A stretch of DNA of 14,577 nucleotides from Chloroflexota bacterium. Lineage in GTDB: Bacteria; Chloroflexota; Dehalococcoidia; Tepidiformales; Tepidiformaceae. Each line of letters opens with the position of its first letter. Position 1 is the stretch's first letter. Location: NCBI GenBank assembly GCA_963169135.1, contig CAUJEQ010000245.1, positions 1-14,577 of the forward strand. The letters run 5' to 3'. The notes below the pieces were generated by a model. It saw only the letters and a list, made by a program, of their open reading frames with translations, was not told where the DNA came from and made no database searches. The position numbers were made by a program, and so were the translations under genes. Positions 5,961-12,512 of this stretch are shown here, one piece after another.

Positions 5961-8370
5961 GCAGGACGGCGCCGATCTCCTTGCCCAGGCGCACCACGAG
6001 ACCCTGCTGGATCTTCGCGACATCGTTGTCGGTGAGCGTGCGGTCCTCAGCCTGGAAGCGAAGCCGGAGGGCGAGGGACTTCTTTCCATCGGGTACACCG
6101 GGGCCGCGGTACTCATCGAACACGTCGGCACGGATGCGGACTCCGCCACTGCGGTGAGATCGGACGATTTCGAGGACGCGGCCGGCGGGCGTGGCGCCAT
6201 CGAGCACCAGTGCGAGATCCTGGCGCACTTCGGGGAACTTCGAGGGTGCGAGGTACTCCGGGCGCTCGGGCAAATGGCGGACCATGTCTTCGAGCCAGAG
6301 TTCGACGAGGAAGACCGGCTCGTCGATGTCGAAGGCCGCAGCGGTCTCCGGGTGGACCTGGGCGACCAGCCCGAGGGGCTCCTTGCCCGCGAGGACCTCG
6401 GCGGTATGACCTTCGAGCAGACCGAATTCGGCGCGGGGGGCAAAGGTCACTCGTATGCCCAGGTGGTCGAAGATCGCCTCCACGGCGCCCTTCGCGTCGA
6501 AGAAGTCGAGGCGTTCGGGACCGGGGCGACCCCAACGGGTCTCGCGCGGGCCGCCCAGAATGGCGCAGAGCACGGGCCGCTCGTGGGGGAGGTCGGCCTC
6601 GGTCGGCAGGTACTCCAGGCCGATCTCGAACAGCCGAAGGCCGGTTTCGGCGTGCCGCCGGTTTGCCGCGTACGTGTCGAGCACCGAAGAACGAAGCGTC
6701 GTCCGGAGGTAGGTGTGCTGCGCGGCGACCGGGTTCACCACATCGAGCGGGCTCATGCGGGCTGCGTCAGCCGGGGAAACCACTCGCTCGAGCTTCGCCT
6801 TCTCCGTGAGGGTATAGGTGATGACTTCCTGGAACCCGGCTGCCACGGCGAGGTCGCGCACGTTCTCGCGCAGATCCATGAGCGGGTTCGGCTCAGGCAC
6901 CGGCAGCATGCCGCGGAGCATGGTCGCCGGGAGCTTGTCGTAGCCGTAGATGCGGCCGATGTCCTCGATCACGTCGTCGGCGATCTCTACGTCGGGGCGC
7001 CAGTCCGGAGGCTGGACGCTGTAGTTGCCTGGCGGGACGAAGTGACAGACAAAACCCAGGTCGGTGAGGATGCGGCGCACGTCTTCGACCGGGACCTGGA
7101 TGCCGAGGACGCGGGCGATCCGTTCGTCTTCGACGACGATGGTCGGACGGGGTTGCTTTCCCGGGTAAACATCGACCAGGCCTTTCGCCACCTTGCCACC
7201 GGTCAGTTGCTCGAAGAGATGGAGCGCGCGCCGCTGGGCGTACTCGGCCATCTCGGGGCCGATGCCCTTTTCGAACCGGAGCGAGGCCTCGGTGCGGAGT
7301 TTGAGGTGGGTGGAGGTGCGGCGGATAGAGCCCGCGCGGAAGTTGGCGACTTCGAGGAGCACGTTGTTCGTGGATTCGCTGACTTCGCTGTTGCCGCCGC
7401 CCATGATGCCGGCGATACCGACGGGGCCGCCGCCGTCGCAAATCAGCAGCATTTCGCCGTCAAACTCGCGCTCGATGCCATCGAGCGTTACGAGTTTTTC
7501 GCCGGGAATGGCCCTCCGGGCGACGATCTGCTTGCCGCGGACCAGGTCGTGGTCGAAGGCGTGAAGCGGCTGGCCAGTTTCGAGCATCACGTAGTTGGTG
7601 ATGTCCACCACGTTGTTAATGGGGCGCATACCGGCCTTCTTCAGGCGCTCCTGCATCCACTGTGGCGAAGGGCCGATAGTGACGCCTTCGATCACTGACG
7701 CGGTGAAGCGGCGGCAGAGGTCTGGCGCGTCGATGGTGACGGAGACCAACTCTTCGACGTTGCGGCCGGACTCGGAGTAGGTGCGGTCGGGTTCGCGAAG
7801 CGCCTTGCCGGTGAGGGCGGCGGTCTCGCGGCCGAAGCCAAGGACGCCAAGGAGGTCGGCACGGTTCGCCCAGGTCGAGATGTCGAAAACGACATCGCCG
7901 AGGACCTCGACAAGCGGGCGGCCAACCACGGCGTCATCAGGGAGGACAAGGATGCCTTCGTGCTCTTCGCTGAGCCCGAGCTCCTTCTCGCTGAGCACCA
8001 TGCCGGCAGACTCGACACCGCGGATTGGCCGGAGCTTAAGGACTGTTGCCTCCCCGGTGTGGCCGTCCCGGAGGCGGGCGCCCTCGGAGGCAAAGGCTAC
8101 GTTCTGGCCGGCGGCGACATTGGGGGCGCCGCAGACCACTTGCTGCGTGCCGCTGCCCGCATCGACAGTCACGAGACGGAGCCGGTCGGCGTTCGGGTGT
8201 GGCTCGACCGACAGCACCCGCGCGACACGGATCTTGTCCGGCTCCCAGTTGGCGCCGATAGTCTCCCAGCTTTCGACCTCGGCAGTGGCATCGATGAGCA
8301 GGCGCGCGAGTTCCGGAACGGGCATGTCGACATCGACGAACTCGCGGAGCCAGTTGAGCGAGAGTTTCAT
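5950..8370 (-). CDS. pheT: Phenylalanyl-tRNA synthetase beta subunit
   Basis: PheT forms the (alpha-beta)2 enzyme with PheS; it binds tRNA-Phe and edits Tyr-tRNA-Phe. The 806-residue product has the full bacterial domain order. An N-terminal start, MKLSLNWLREFVDVD, is followed by an EMAP/OB tRNA-binding domain (about 40-150, HPNADRLRLVTVD ... VVCGAPNVAAGQ). The B3/B4 editing region includes RPINNVVDITNYVMLETGQ and QPLHAFD, then come B5 (VLGIQVPVEDVRRILTDLGF) and the catalytic-like core. The C-terminal FDX-ACB anticodon-binding domain (about 710-806) begins SKFPEVRQDLALVLD. The ATG at 8370 has GGAGG five bases upstream. It normally follows pheS directly; here a 0.45 kb cassette with a small gene lies between them. 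A 514-codon frame on the opposite strand is a high-GC artefact. Confidence 0.98.
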   Translation of the reverse strand: MKLSLNWLREFVDVDMPVPELARLLIDATAEVESWETIGANWEPDKIRVARVLSVEPHPNADRLRLVTVDAGSGTQQVVCGAPNVAAGQNVAFASEGARLRDGHTGEATVLKLRPIRGVESAGMVLSEKELGLSEEHEGILVLPDDAVVGRPLVEVLGDVVFDISTWANRADLLGVLGFGRETAALTGKALREPDRTYSESGRNVEELVSVTIDAPDLCRRFTASVIEGVTIGPSPQWMQERLKKAGMRPINNVVDITNYVMLETGQPLHAFDHDLVRGKQIVARRAIPGEKLVTLDGIEREFDGEMLLICDGGGPVGIAGIMGGGNSEVSESTNNVLLEVANFRAGSIRRTSTHLKLRTEASLRFEKGIGPEMAEYAQRRALHLFEQLTGGKVAKGLVDVYPGKQPRPTIVVEDERIARVLGIQVPVEDVRRILTDLGFVCHFVPPGNYSVQPPDWRPDVEIADDVIEDIGRIYGYDKLPATMLRGMLPVPEPNPLMDLRENVRDLAVAAGFQEVITYTLTEKAKLERVVSPADAARMSPLDVVNPVAAQHTYLRTTLRSSVLDTYAANRRHAETGLRLFEIGLEYLPTEADLPHERPVLCAILGGPRETRWGRPGPERLDFFDAKGAVEAIFDHLGIRVTFAPRAEFGLLEGHTAEVLAGKEPLGLVAQVHPETAAAFDIDEPVFLVELWLEDMVRHLPERPEYLAPSKFPEVRQDLALVLDGATPAGRVLEIVRSHRSGGVRIRADVFDEYRGPGVPDGKKSLALRLRFQAEDRTLTDNDVAKIQQGLVVRLGKEIGAVLRGG

Positions 8371-8384
8371 GGAGCCTCCGGCAG

Positions 8385-8405
8385 GTCATTAGTCATTAGT
8401 CATCA
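8385..8405. repeat. Left heptamer triplet, GTCATTA x3 (last GTCATCA)
   Basis: Three contiguous 7-base units on the + strand, GTCATTA (8385-8391), GTCATTA (8392-8398) and GTCATCA (8399-8405). Read on the coding (-) strand each unit is TAATGAC or TGATGAC. The third unit contains the stop codon of the small gene. Because seven is one more than a multiple of three, the successive units put TGA/TAA codons in all three frames ahead of pheT. The units are related to the right-hand triplet at 8802-8822 and inverted relative to it. Confidence 0.85.
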
Positions 8406-8774
8406 GTTCCCAGCGGACTCGATGGCGCGGTCGATGGTTCGAATGAAGGCTGTGAGCATCTTGCGTATCTCAATCACCGCGCTGGACAAGTCGAAGTGTT
8501 CGGACTCCTCCAGGTACCCGAGGTCTCGAGCCATCAGGAACTGGTATTCAAGCTCGGCAGCGGAGCCAAGCGCGATACGAAGGGATTGCCTGAACTCGCG
8601 TTCGGACTTCACAGAACCCTCTGCGATATTCATGGGGATAGAGCTCGCGGCCCGTCGCATCTGGGAAGTAAGCCCGAACAGCTCATGTCGCGGAAACTTG
8701 CCGGACGCGTCGTAGACACGGAGGTTCAGGCTGTGTGAGTCCCGGAATACCTTGTAGTCCTGAAATCGTTTCAT
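8403..8774 (-). CDS. Four-helix-bundle protein (23S rRNA intervening-sequence / S23 family, Avd-like fold)
   Basis: The product of 123 residues matches the small helical family first noted in 23S rRNA intervening sequences: MKRFQDYKVFRDSHSL at the start, then FPRHELFGLTSQMRRAASS (27-45) and IPMNIAEGSVKSEREFRQSL (46-65), with two more amphipathic helices. Known members form pentameric, basic, barrel-like bundles, and the Avd accessory protein of diversity-generating retroelements is a relative. The function of stand-alone copies is not established; nucleic-acid binding is the usual guess. The ATG at 8774 has AAAGAG upstream. It lies 57 bases after pheS and 32 before pheT on the same strand, so it must be co-transcribed with them unless an internal promoter exists. 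Lower G+C than its neighbours suggests transfer. No reverse transcriptase or variable repeat is present in the window. Confidence 0.9.
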   Translation of the reverse strand: MKRFQDYKVFRDSHSLNLRVYDASGKFPRHELFGLTSQMRRAASSIPMNIAEGSVKSEREFRQSLRIALGSAAELEYQFLMARDLGYLEESEHFDLSSAVIEIRKMLTAFIRTIDRAIESAGN

Positions 8775-8801
8775 ATCTCTTTCTGGCGGCCAGGTCGAGG
8801 C

Positions 8802-8822
8802 TAACGACCAACGACTGTCGAC
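8802..8822. repeat. Right heptamer triplet, degenerate TAACGAC units
   Basis: On the + strand the three 7-base units are TAACGAC (8802-8808), CAACGAC (8809-8815) and TGTCGAC (8816-8822). On the - strand these read GTCGACA, GTCGTTG, GTCGTTA, so the consensus GTCRTTA is shared with the left triplet in inverted orientation. The triplet lies between the pheS stop and the start of the small gene. Confidence 0.6.
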
Positions 8823-8831
8823 TGGCAGCTC

Positions 8832-9890
8832 CTAGAACTGGCTCAAGAAGCGAAGGTCATTCGCGTAGAAATTGCGGATGTCTTCGATGCCCCAGCGGAG
8901 GAGAGCGACGCGCTCGACACCGAGGCCGAAGGCGAAACCCGTGACCTTTGAGGAGTCGTAGCCGGCGTTTTCGATGATCTCGGGGTGGACCATGCCGGCG
9001 CCGAGGATCTCGATCCAGCCCGTACCGTGGCACGTGTGGCAAGCGCTGCCGCTGCCGCGGCAGATGAAGCAGTCGATGGCCATTTCGACGCCCGGCTCGA
9101 CAAAGGGGAAGTAGCTGTGGTGGAAGATGATCTTGCGGTCGGCGCCGAACATCTTGCGGGCCCAACCGTAGAGGACGCCTTTGAGGTCGGTCATGCGGAC
9201 GCCTTCGTCGACAGCGAGGCCCTCAATCTGGGTGAGCATCCACTCGTGGGTGGCGTCGGTTGCTTCCTGGCGGTAGCACTTACCGGGTACCACGACGCGG
9301 ACGGGCGGCTCGGGCGTGCGCTCCATGACTCGCACCTGGTTCGGCGTCGTGTGGGTGCGGAGCAACATGTTGCGTTCGCCATCGATGAGCGTGTTGACCC
9401 AGATGGTGTCCCACATATCGCGGGCCGGGTGGTCTTCGGGAATGCGCGCCGCATCGAAGTTGTAGCGGGCCCACTCGACTTCCGGGCCTTCGGCCACACG
9501 GAAGCCCATCTCTTGGAAGGCGGTGAGGCAGTCTCGCATGGTCTGGGTGACCGGGTGGAGGCGCCCAAGGGGCTGGGGGCGGCCGGGGAGGGTGACGTCG
9601 AGGGCAGCCTCGGTGGTGAGCGCCTTGAGGGCAGCCGACTTGAGGCCTTCCTGGCGGGCCTCGAGTGCGCCTTCGAGTTCGACCTTGACCGCGTTTGCGG
9701 CGGCGCCGAAGGCGGCACGCTGGTCCGCGGGCACGTCCCGAATCGAGCGCAGGAGGGCCGAGACGCGGCCATCCTGGCGGCCAAAGAAGGTGATGCGCCA
9801 CTGTTCAAGCCCGGCTTCATCGGAAGCCGAGGCGAGCGCTGCCAGCGCCTCCGTGCGCAGGCCCTCGATTCGCGGATCTACATCAGGCAT
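8832..9890 (-). CDS. pheS: Phenylalanyl-tRNA synthetase alpha subunit
   Basis: PheS is the catalytic subunit that activates phenylalanine and charges tRNA-Phe. The 352-residue protein has an N-terminal coiled-coil arm (about 1-95), then GRLHPVTQTMRD (109-120) opening the class II core. Motif 2 follows around GKCYRQEATDATHEWMLTQIEG (203-224), and motif 3 is GFAFGLGVERVALLRWGIEDIR (315-336). A four-cysteine knuckle, C274-x2-C277-x6-C284-x2-C287, is inserted before GTGWIEILGAGMVHP and probably binds zinc, as in many bacterial PheS proteins. The segment FHHSYFPFVEPGVEM (256-270) differs from the enterobacterial FRPSYFPFTEPS form but keeps the Phe-Pro-Phe core. The ATG at 9890 is preceded by GAGG and a TATACT box. 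It is first in the pheS / small gene / pheT unit. Confidence 0.98.
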   Translation of the reverse strand: MPDVDPRIEGLRTEALAALASASDEAGLEQWRITFFGRQDGRVSALLRSIRDVPADQRAAFGAAANAVKVELEGALEARQEGLKSAALKALTTEAALDVTLPGRPQPLGRLHPVTQTMRDCLTAFQEMGFRVAEGPEVEWARYNFDAARIPEDHPARDMWDTIWVNTLIDGERNMLLRTHTTPNQVRVMERTPEPPVRVVVPGKCYRQEATDATHEWMLTQIEGLAVDEGVRMTDLKGVLYGWARKMFGADRKIIFHHSYFPFVEPGVEMAIDCFICRGSGSACHTCHGTGWIEILGAGMVHPEIIENAGYDSSKVTGFAFGLGVERVALLRWGIEDIRNFYANDLRFLSQF

Positions 9891-9900
9891 GGGACCTCGA

Positions 9901-9906
9901 AGTATA
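9901..9906 (-). promoter_or_regulatory. Probable -10 box of the pheS operon
   Basis: TATACT on the - strand matches five of six bases of the -10 consensus. It lies ten bases before the pheS ATG, implying a very short leader and leaving no room for a T-box or phenylalanine attenuator. No convincing -35 is visible 16-18 bases further upstream. Confidence 0.4.
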
Positions 9907-9973
9907 CGGTCTGGGGTGCTAAGCGTCCGTTCGCCAGCGCGCCTTACGCGAGCGTTCCTGCGTGAGAGCTACG

Positions 9974-11968
9974 ATGCTGGAGATGTTCGGATTCCGGCGG
10001 CCCACCTCAGCGCCCGCGCTCCGTATCATGGGTGCATGCCTCGTGACGGCCATCGCATTCATCGCTTTCGCTTGCAGCGGCGACGGCTCTCGCTCAGCAC
10101 CGGCCGGAGGGACTGACGTGTCGGACCAACCCCAATCGAAGCGTTCCTGGGCGGGCACGGAGCCATCGCCACCGATTCCCGGCGACGTGGCCTGGTTCAA
10201 CGTGAAGCGGCCGCTCACGCTTGAGGAGCTGAAGGGCCGGGTGGTCCTGCTCGACTTCTGGACGCTGGGGTGCATCAACTGCCAGCACATCATCCCGGAC
10301 CTGAAGCGGCTGGAGGCCGAGTTCGGCGATAACCTTCTGGTGATCGGCGTGCATTCGGGCAAGTACGCGACCGAGCACGATGACGAAAGCATCCTCGAAG
10401 CCGTCCGGCGGTTCGGCATCGAGCACCCGGTGATCAATGATCCCGACTTCGTGGTCTGGCGGACGTTTGGGGCGAGCGCCTGGCCCACGCTGGTGCTGAT
10501 CGACCCTGCCGGGAACCTGGTGGGCGGCCACGCGGGAGAGGGGGTGTACCCGCTCTTCCAGCCGATCCTCGAATCGCTGGTGGCCGAGTTCGGCGAAAAG
10601 GGGCTGCTGGCGCCGAGTCCGCTGCCGATCTCACTGACCGCCGCGCCAGCAACGGCCGTACTGTCGTACCCGGGGAATGTGCTGGCGGACGAAGCCAGCA
10701 ACCGGCTGTACATCGCCGACTCCGGGCACAACCGCGTGCTGGAGGCGACGCTCGACGGCTCACTGGTGCGGGCGTTCGGGAGCGGCAAGGAAGGTTTCGC
10801 CGATGGCGCTCCGGGTGAGGCCACGTTCCGGCAGCCACAGGGCCTCGCGCTTTCGGTTGACGGGCGGACGCTGTACGTGGCCGACACGCGCAACCATGCC
10901 GTGCGCGCGATCGACCTCGCCTCGGGCGAGACGACCACGATCGCCGGGACCGGGCTGCAACTGCAACGGTTGCCGGCAGGCGAGGCGCCGGCGCGGGAAA
11001 CCGCATTGGCCTCGCCGTGGGACGTCGCCGTCGCGGACGGGCGGCTGTTTGTTTCGATGGCCGGGATCCACCAGATCTGGTCGCTTGACCTGTTGACCGG
11101 GCGCATTTCGGTGTTCGCGGGGACGAGCCGGGAGGGCATCGACGACGGCCCCCGACTGACAATGGCAACGCTCGCCCAGCCCTCCGGACTCGCGATCGAC
11201 GGTGAGACGCTTTACTGGGTCGACCCGGAGTCGAGCGCGCTGCGGCGGGTGCCCGCCGGAGGGGATGGGGACGTGGAGACGCTGGTCGGCACGGGGCTGT
11301 TCGACTACGGCGACCGGGATGGCCGCGGGAAGCAAGCGCAACTGCAGCATCCCCAGGGCGTGGCGCTGCTCGACGACGCCCTGTACGTTGCGGACACCTA
11401 CAACCACCGCATCCGTGTCTATGAGCCGATCTCGAAGGAGGTCGGTACGGCAGCGGGTTCGGAGCGCGGCTGGTCCGACGGGGTTGCCGGGACGGTGAAG
11501 TTCGACGAGCCGGGCGGGCTCTCAGGGGCGGGCGGACTGTTGTACATCGCCGATACAAACATCCACCTGGTACGCGTCTACAACCCTGCCGACGGGTCGG
11601 TCTCGACGTTGACACTCACGAACCTTTCGGCAATTGCGGTGGGGACGCCCGGGCGGGTGACGAAGGTCGACCTTCCGTCGCAGCGCGTGGCGCCGGGAGC
11701 GACCAATCTGCGGGTGACCATTTCCGCTCCAGCGGAGTTCCACCTCAACGGTTCGGCGCCTTCGAGGCTGGACCTGGCGACATCGAACGGCTCGGTGGTT
11801 GAGCTGGGTGAACGTACGGTTACGTGGTCCTCAGACGAGACTGAGGTGACATTCCCGGTGCCGGTGGTGTTGAGCGACGGGCGCGCGGCGCTGACGGCGA
11901 CGGTCTCGGCGTATTACTGCCGGTCGTGCGCTGAGGCTTTGTGCTTTATCGGGGTATTCGCACTCTAG
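9974..11968 (+). CDS. NHLRC2-like thioredoxin/NHL-repeat lipoprotein (C-terminus cut by in-frame TAG)
   Basis: The protein begins with basic residues (FGFRRP, ALR), a hydrophobic stretch and a lipobox ending AFAC at Cys34, so it should be a lipoprotein facing outward. A thioredoxin-like domain (about 65-205) follows: LKGRVVLLDFWTLGCINCQH holds the CxxC pair Cys100/Cys103, then IGVHSGKY, HPVINDPDF and a cis-Pro loop SAWPTLVLIDPAGN. This is the NHLRC2 arrangement, continued by an NHL-type beta-propeller (about 220-560) with repeats such as LYIADSGHNRVLEATL, LYVADTRNHAVRAIDL and LYVADTYNHRIRVYEP, then a beta domain. Its biochemical role is unknown; redox or scaffold functions are likely. The frame stops at TAG 11966-11968 just after YYCRSCAEALCFIGVFAL, while family-like sequence continues downstream in frame. 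Starts at 9962 (GTG) or 9983 (ATG) are also possible. Confidence 0.85.
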   Translation: MLEMFGFRRPTSAPALRIMGACLVTAIAFIAFACSGDGSRSAPAGGTDVSDQPQSKRSWAGTEPSPPIPGDVAWFNVKRPLTLEELKGRVVLLDFWTLGCINCQHIIPDLKRLEAEFGDNLLVIGVHSGKYATEHDDESILEAVRRFGIEHPVINDPDFVVWRTFGASAWPTLVLIDPAGNLVGGHAGEGVYPLFQPILESLVAEFGEKGLLAPSPLPISLTAAPATAVLSYPGNVLADEASNRLYIADSGHNRVLEATLDGSLVRAFGSGKEGFADGAPGEATFRQPQGLALSVDGRTLYVADTRNHAVRAIDLASGETTTIAGTGLQLQRLPAGEAPARETALASPWDVAVADGRLFVSMAGIHQIWSLDLLTGRISVFAGTSREGIDDGPRLTMATLAQPSGLAIDGETLYWVDPESSALRRVPAGGDGDVETLVGTGLFDYGDRDGRGKQAQLQHPQGVALLDDALYVADTYNHRIRVYEPISKEVGTAAGSERGWSDGVAGTVKFDEPGGLSGAGGLLYIADTNIHLVRVYNPADGSVSTLTLTNLSAIAVGTPGRVTKVDLPSQRVAPGATNLRVTISAPAEFHLNGSAPSRLDLATSNGSVVELGERTVTWSSDETEVTFPVPVVLSDGRAALTATVSAYYCRSCAEALCFIGVFAL

Positions 11969-12046
11969 GTGCCGGTGGAAGTGACGCCACTGTCGTCGCA
12001 ATCCGAAGTACTGGTGGCGTTCGAGTTGCCCGCGGTGACAAGCTGA
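11969..12046 (+). pseudogene. In-frame continuation of the NHLRC2-like gene beyond the TAG
   Basis: Immediately after the TAG the same frame reads VPVEVTPLSS and continues to VLVAFELPAVTS before TGA at 12044-12046, 25 codons in all. Alternating hydrophobic residues and the VPVEV strand look like the last beta-strands expected after the YYC...LC motif of this family. It is either lost coding sequence (nonsense mutation or base error, for instance CAG to TAG) or a readthrough extension. No start codon with a ribosome binding site serves it independently. Confidence 0.6.
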
Positions 12047-12078
12047 GCCACGGGGGCGGATTCCGTTGCGCGATGCGT

Positions 12079-12084
12079 TATGAT
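12079..12084 (+). promoter_or_regulatory. Probable -10 box of the RAM-protein gene
   Basis: TATGAT matches five of six bases of the -10 consensus and lies 32 bases before the ATG at 12117. This implies a leader of about 25 bases that contains the ribosome binding site. No good -35 is seen at the usual distance. Confidence 0.35.
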
Positions 12085-12102
12085 GACGCCGTACTTTACC
12101 TT

Positions 12103-12116
12103 GGAGGGGAAGCCCC
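12103..12116 (+). promoter_or_regulatory. Strong ribosome binding site overlapping a small hairpin
   Basis: GGAGG (12103-12107) is the strongest Shine-Dalgarno sequence in the window. GGGG (12106-12109) and CCCC (12113-12116) form a 4-bp stem with loop AAG directly before the ATG at 12117. The stem would cover part of the ribosome binding site, so it may tune translation. Confidence 0.4.
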
Positions 12117-12368
12117 ATGGCCGTCCGCGGCTACGTCCTGATCGAAACCGATGTTGGCAAGGCGAAGGCTGTGAGTGCGGCCATCCAGGAATTCACGTAC
12201 CCCGGCGCGCGCGTGGTGGTCGTGGACACCGTGTCCGGGCCGTACGACGTGATTGTGCAGCTCGAAGCGGATGACCTGGACCGACTGGGCAACGCCATCA
12301 CCGAGGCCGTGCAGAAGGTCTCGGGCGTGCAGCGCACCACGACCTGCCTCGCTGTCCGCCTGGCCTGA
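12117..12368 (+). CDS. Stand-alone Lrp/AsnC ligand-binding (RAM) domain protein
   Basis: The whole 83-residue protein is one RAM domain, the effector-binding half of Lrp/AsnC regulators, with no helix-turn-helix. It opens with RGYVLIETDVGKAKAVSAAI, runs through VVDTVSGPYDVIVQLEADDL, which has the family's GPYD turn, and closes with VQRTTTCLAVRLA. The alpha-beta sandwich forms dimers and larger rings that bind amino acids at the interfaces. Stand-alone copies are common in archaea and some bacteria; their targets are mostly unknown, and they may modulate full-length Lrp proteins or enzymes. It has its own promoter-like box and a strong ribosome binding site, and is followed by a hairpin terminator, so it is probably transcribed alone. 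It lies between the NHLRC2-like gene and moeA without an obvious functional link to either. Confidence 0.9.
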   Translation: MAVRGYVLIETDVGKAKAVSAAIQEFTYPGARVVVVDTVSGPYDVIVQLEADDLDRLGNAITEAVQKVSGVQRTTTCLAVRLA

Positions 12369-12391
12369 CCGAACGCCCCCACGATCTTGAA

Positions 12392-12418
12392 CGCAGGGCA
12401 CCGGCCGGGTGCCCTGCG
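12392..12418 (+). terminator. Strong hairpin, probable terminator after the RAM gene
   Basis: GCAGGGCACC (12393-12402) pairs perfectly with GGTGCCCTGC (12408-12417), and one outer C-G pair makes an 11-bp stem around the 5-base loop GGCCG. Only a short TTT follows at 12423-12425, so it is not a classic intrinsic terminator. Its place 24 bases after the RAM stop and 95 bases before moeA fits termination. I recognise no molybdenum-cofactor riboswitch in the remaining leader. Confidence 0.6.
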
Positions 12419-12512
12419 GCCGTTTGGCCCTGTACGCTGATCGGACCACGAAAACCAAGGGCGCTCGCCGGAGCCCCGATCGGCCCGGCGACGCTGGAAT
12501 GAGGGCGAACAG

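Larger units (their letters stand above)
8385..8822 (-). mobile_element. Putative cassette: four-helix-bundle gene between inverted heptamer triplets
   Basis: The interval of 438 bases separates pheS from pheT and contains one gene. Its two ends carry degenerate triplets of a GTCRTTA heptamer pointing inward, like short imperfect inverted repeats. A hand count over 8461-8640 gives about 56% G+C, against 72-73% in sampled 60-base lines of pheS (9001-9060) and pheT (8041-8100). Different base composition, defined ends and insertion into a normally contiguous operon suggest acquisition as a unit. No transposase is encoded and no target-site duplication is obvious, so mobility is inference. Confidence 0.4.

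Noticed and set aside
4821..6035. 404-codon + strand frame overlapping the sugar-phosphate transferase
   Set aside because: It is Arg/Gly-rich and soluble-looking, runs past the transferase stop into pheT, and has no motif. The other frame has all WecA/MraY loops.
6154..7698. 514-codon + strand frame opposite pheT
   Set aside because: It lies wholly within pheT in the antisense direction and shows no recognisable domain. Long antisense frames are expected at this G+C, while pheT has every expected motif.
8403..8774. Diversity-generating retroelement, because the small protein is Avd-like
   Set aside because: No reverse transcriptase, template repeat or variable repeat is seen in the window, and stand-alone relatives of this family are common.
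8385..8822. CRISPR-like or iteron array from the heptamers
   Set aside because: Units are contiguous 7-mers without spacers and there are only three per side. No cas or rep gene is present.
9891..9973. T-box or Phe-leader attenuator upstream of pheS
   Set aside because: The best -10 box leaves a leader of only a few bases, and no leader peptide with Phe codons or T-box sequence is visible.
9919..11139. 406-codon - strand frame opposite the NHLRC2-like gene
   Set aside because: Ser/Arg/Pro-rich translation typical of a shadow frame. The + strand carries a lipobox, a CxxC thioredoxin motif and NHL repeats.
11966..11968. Genome-wide reassignment of TAG to an amino acid
   Set aside because: TAG is the natural stop of several intact, full-length genes in this window (trmD, pheT, pheS, moeA), so a reassigned code is not supported.
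12419..12512. Molybdenum-cofactor riboswitch in front of moeA
   Set aside because: The remaining leader is short and shows no recognisable Moco-motif helices. The nearby 11-bp hairpin is better explained as the end of the RAM gene transcript.
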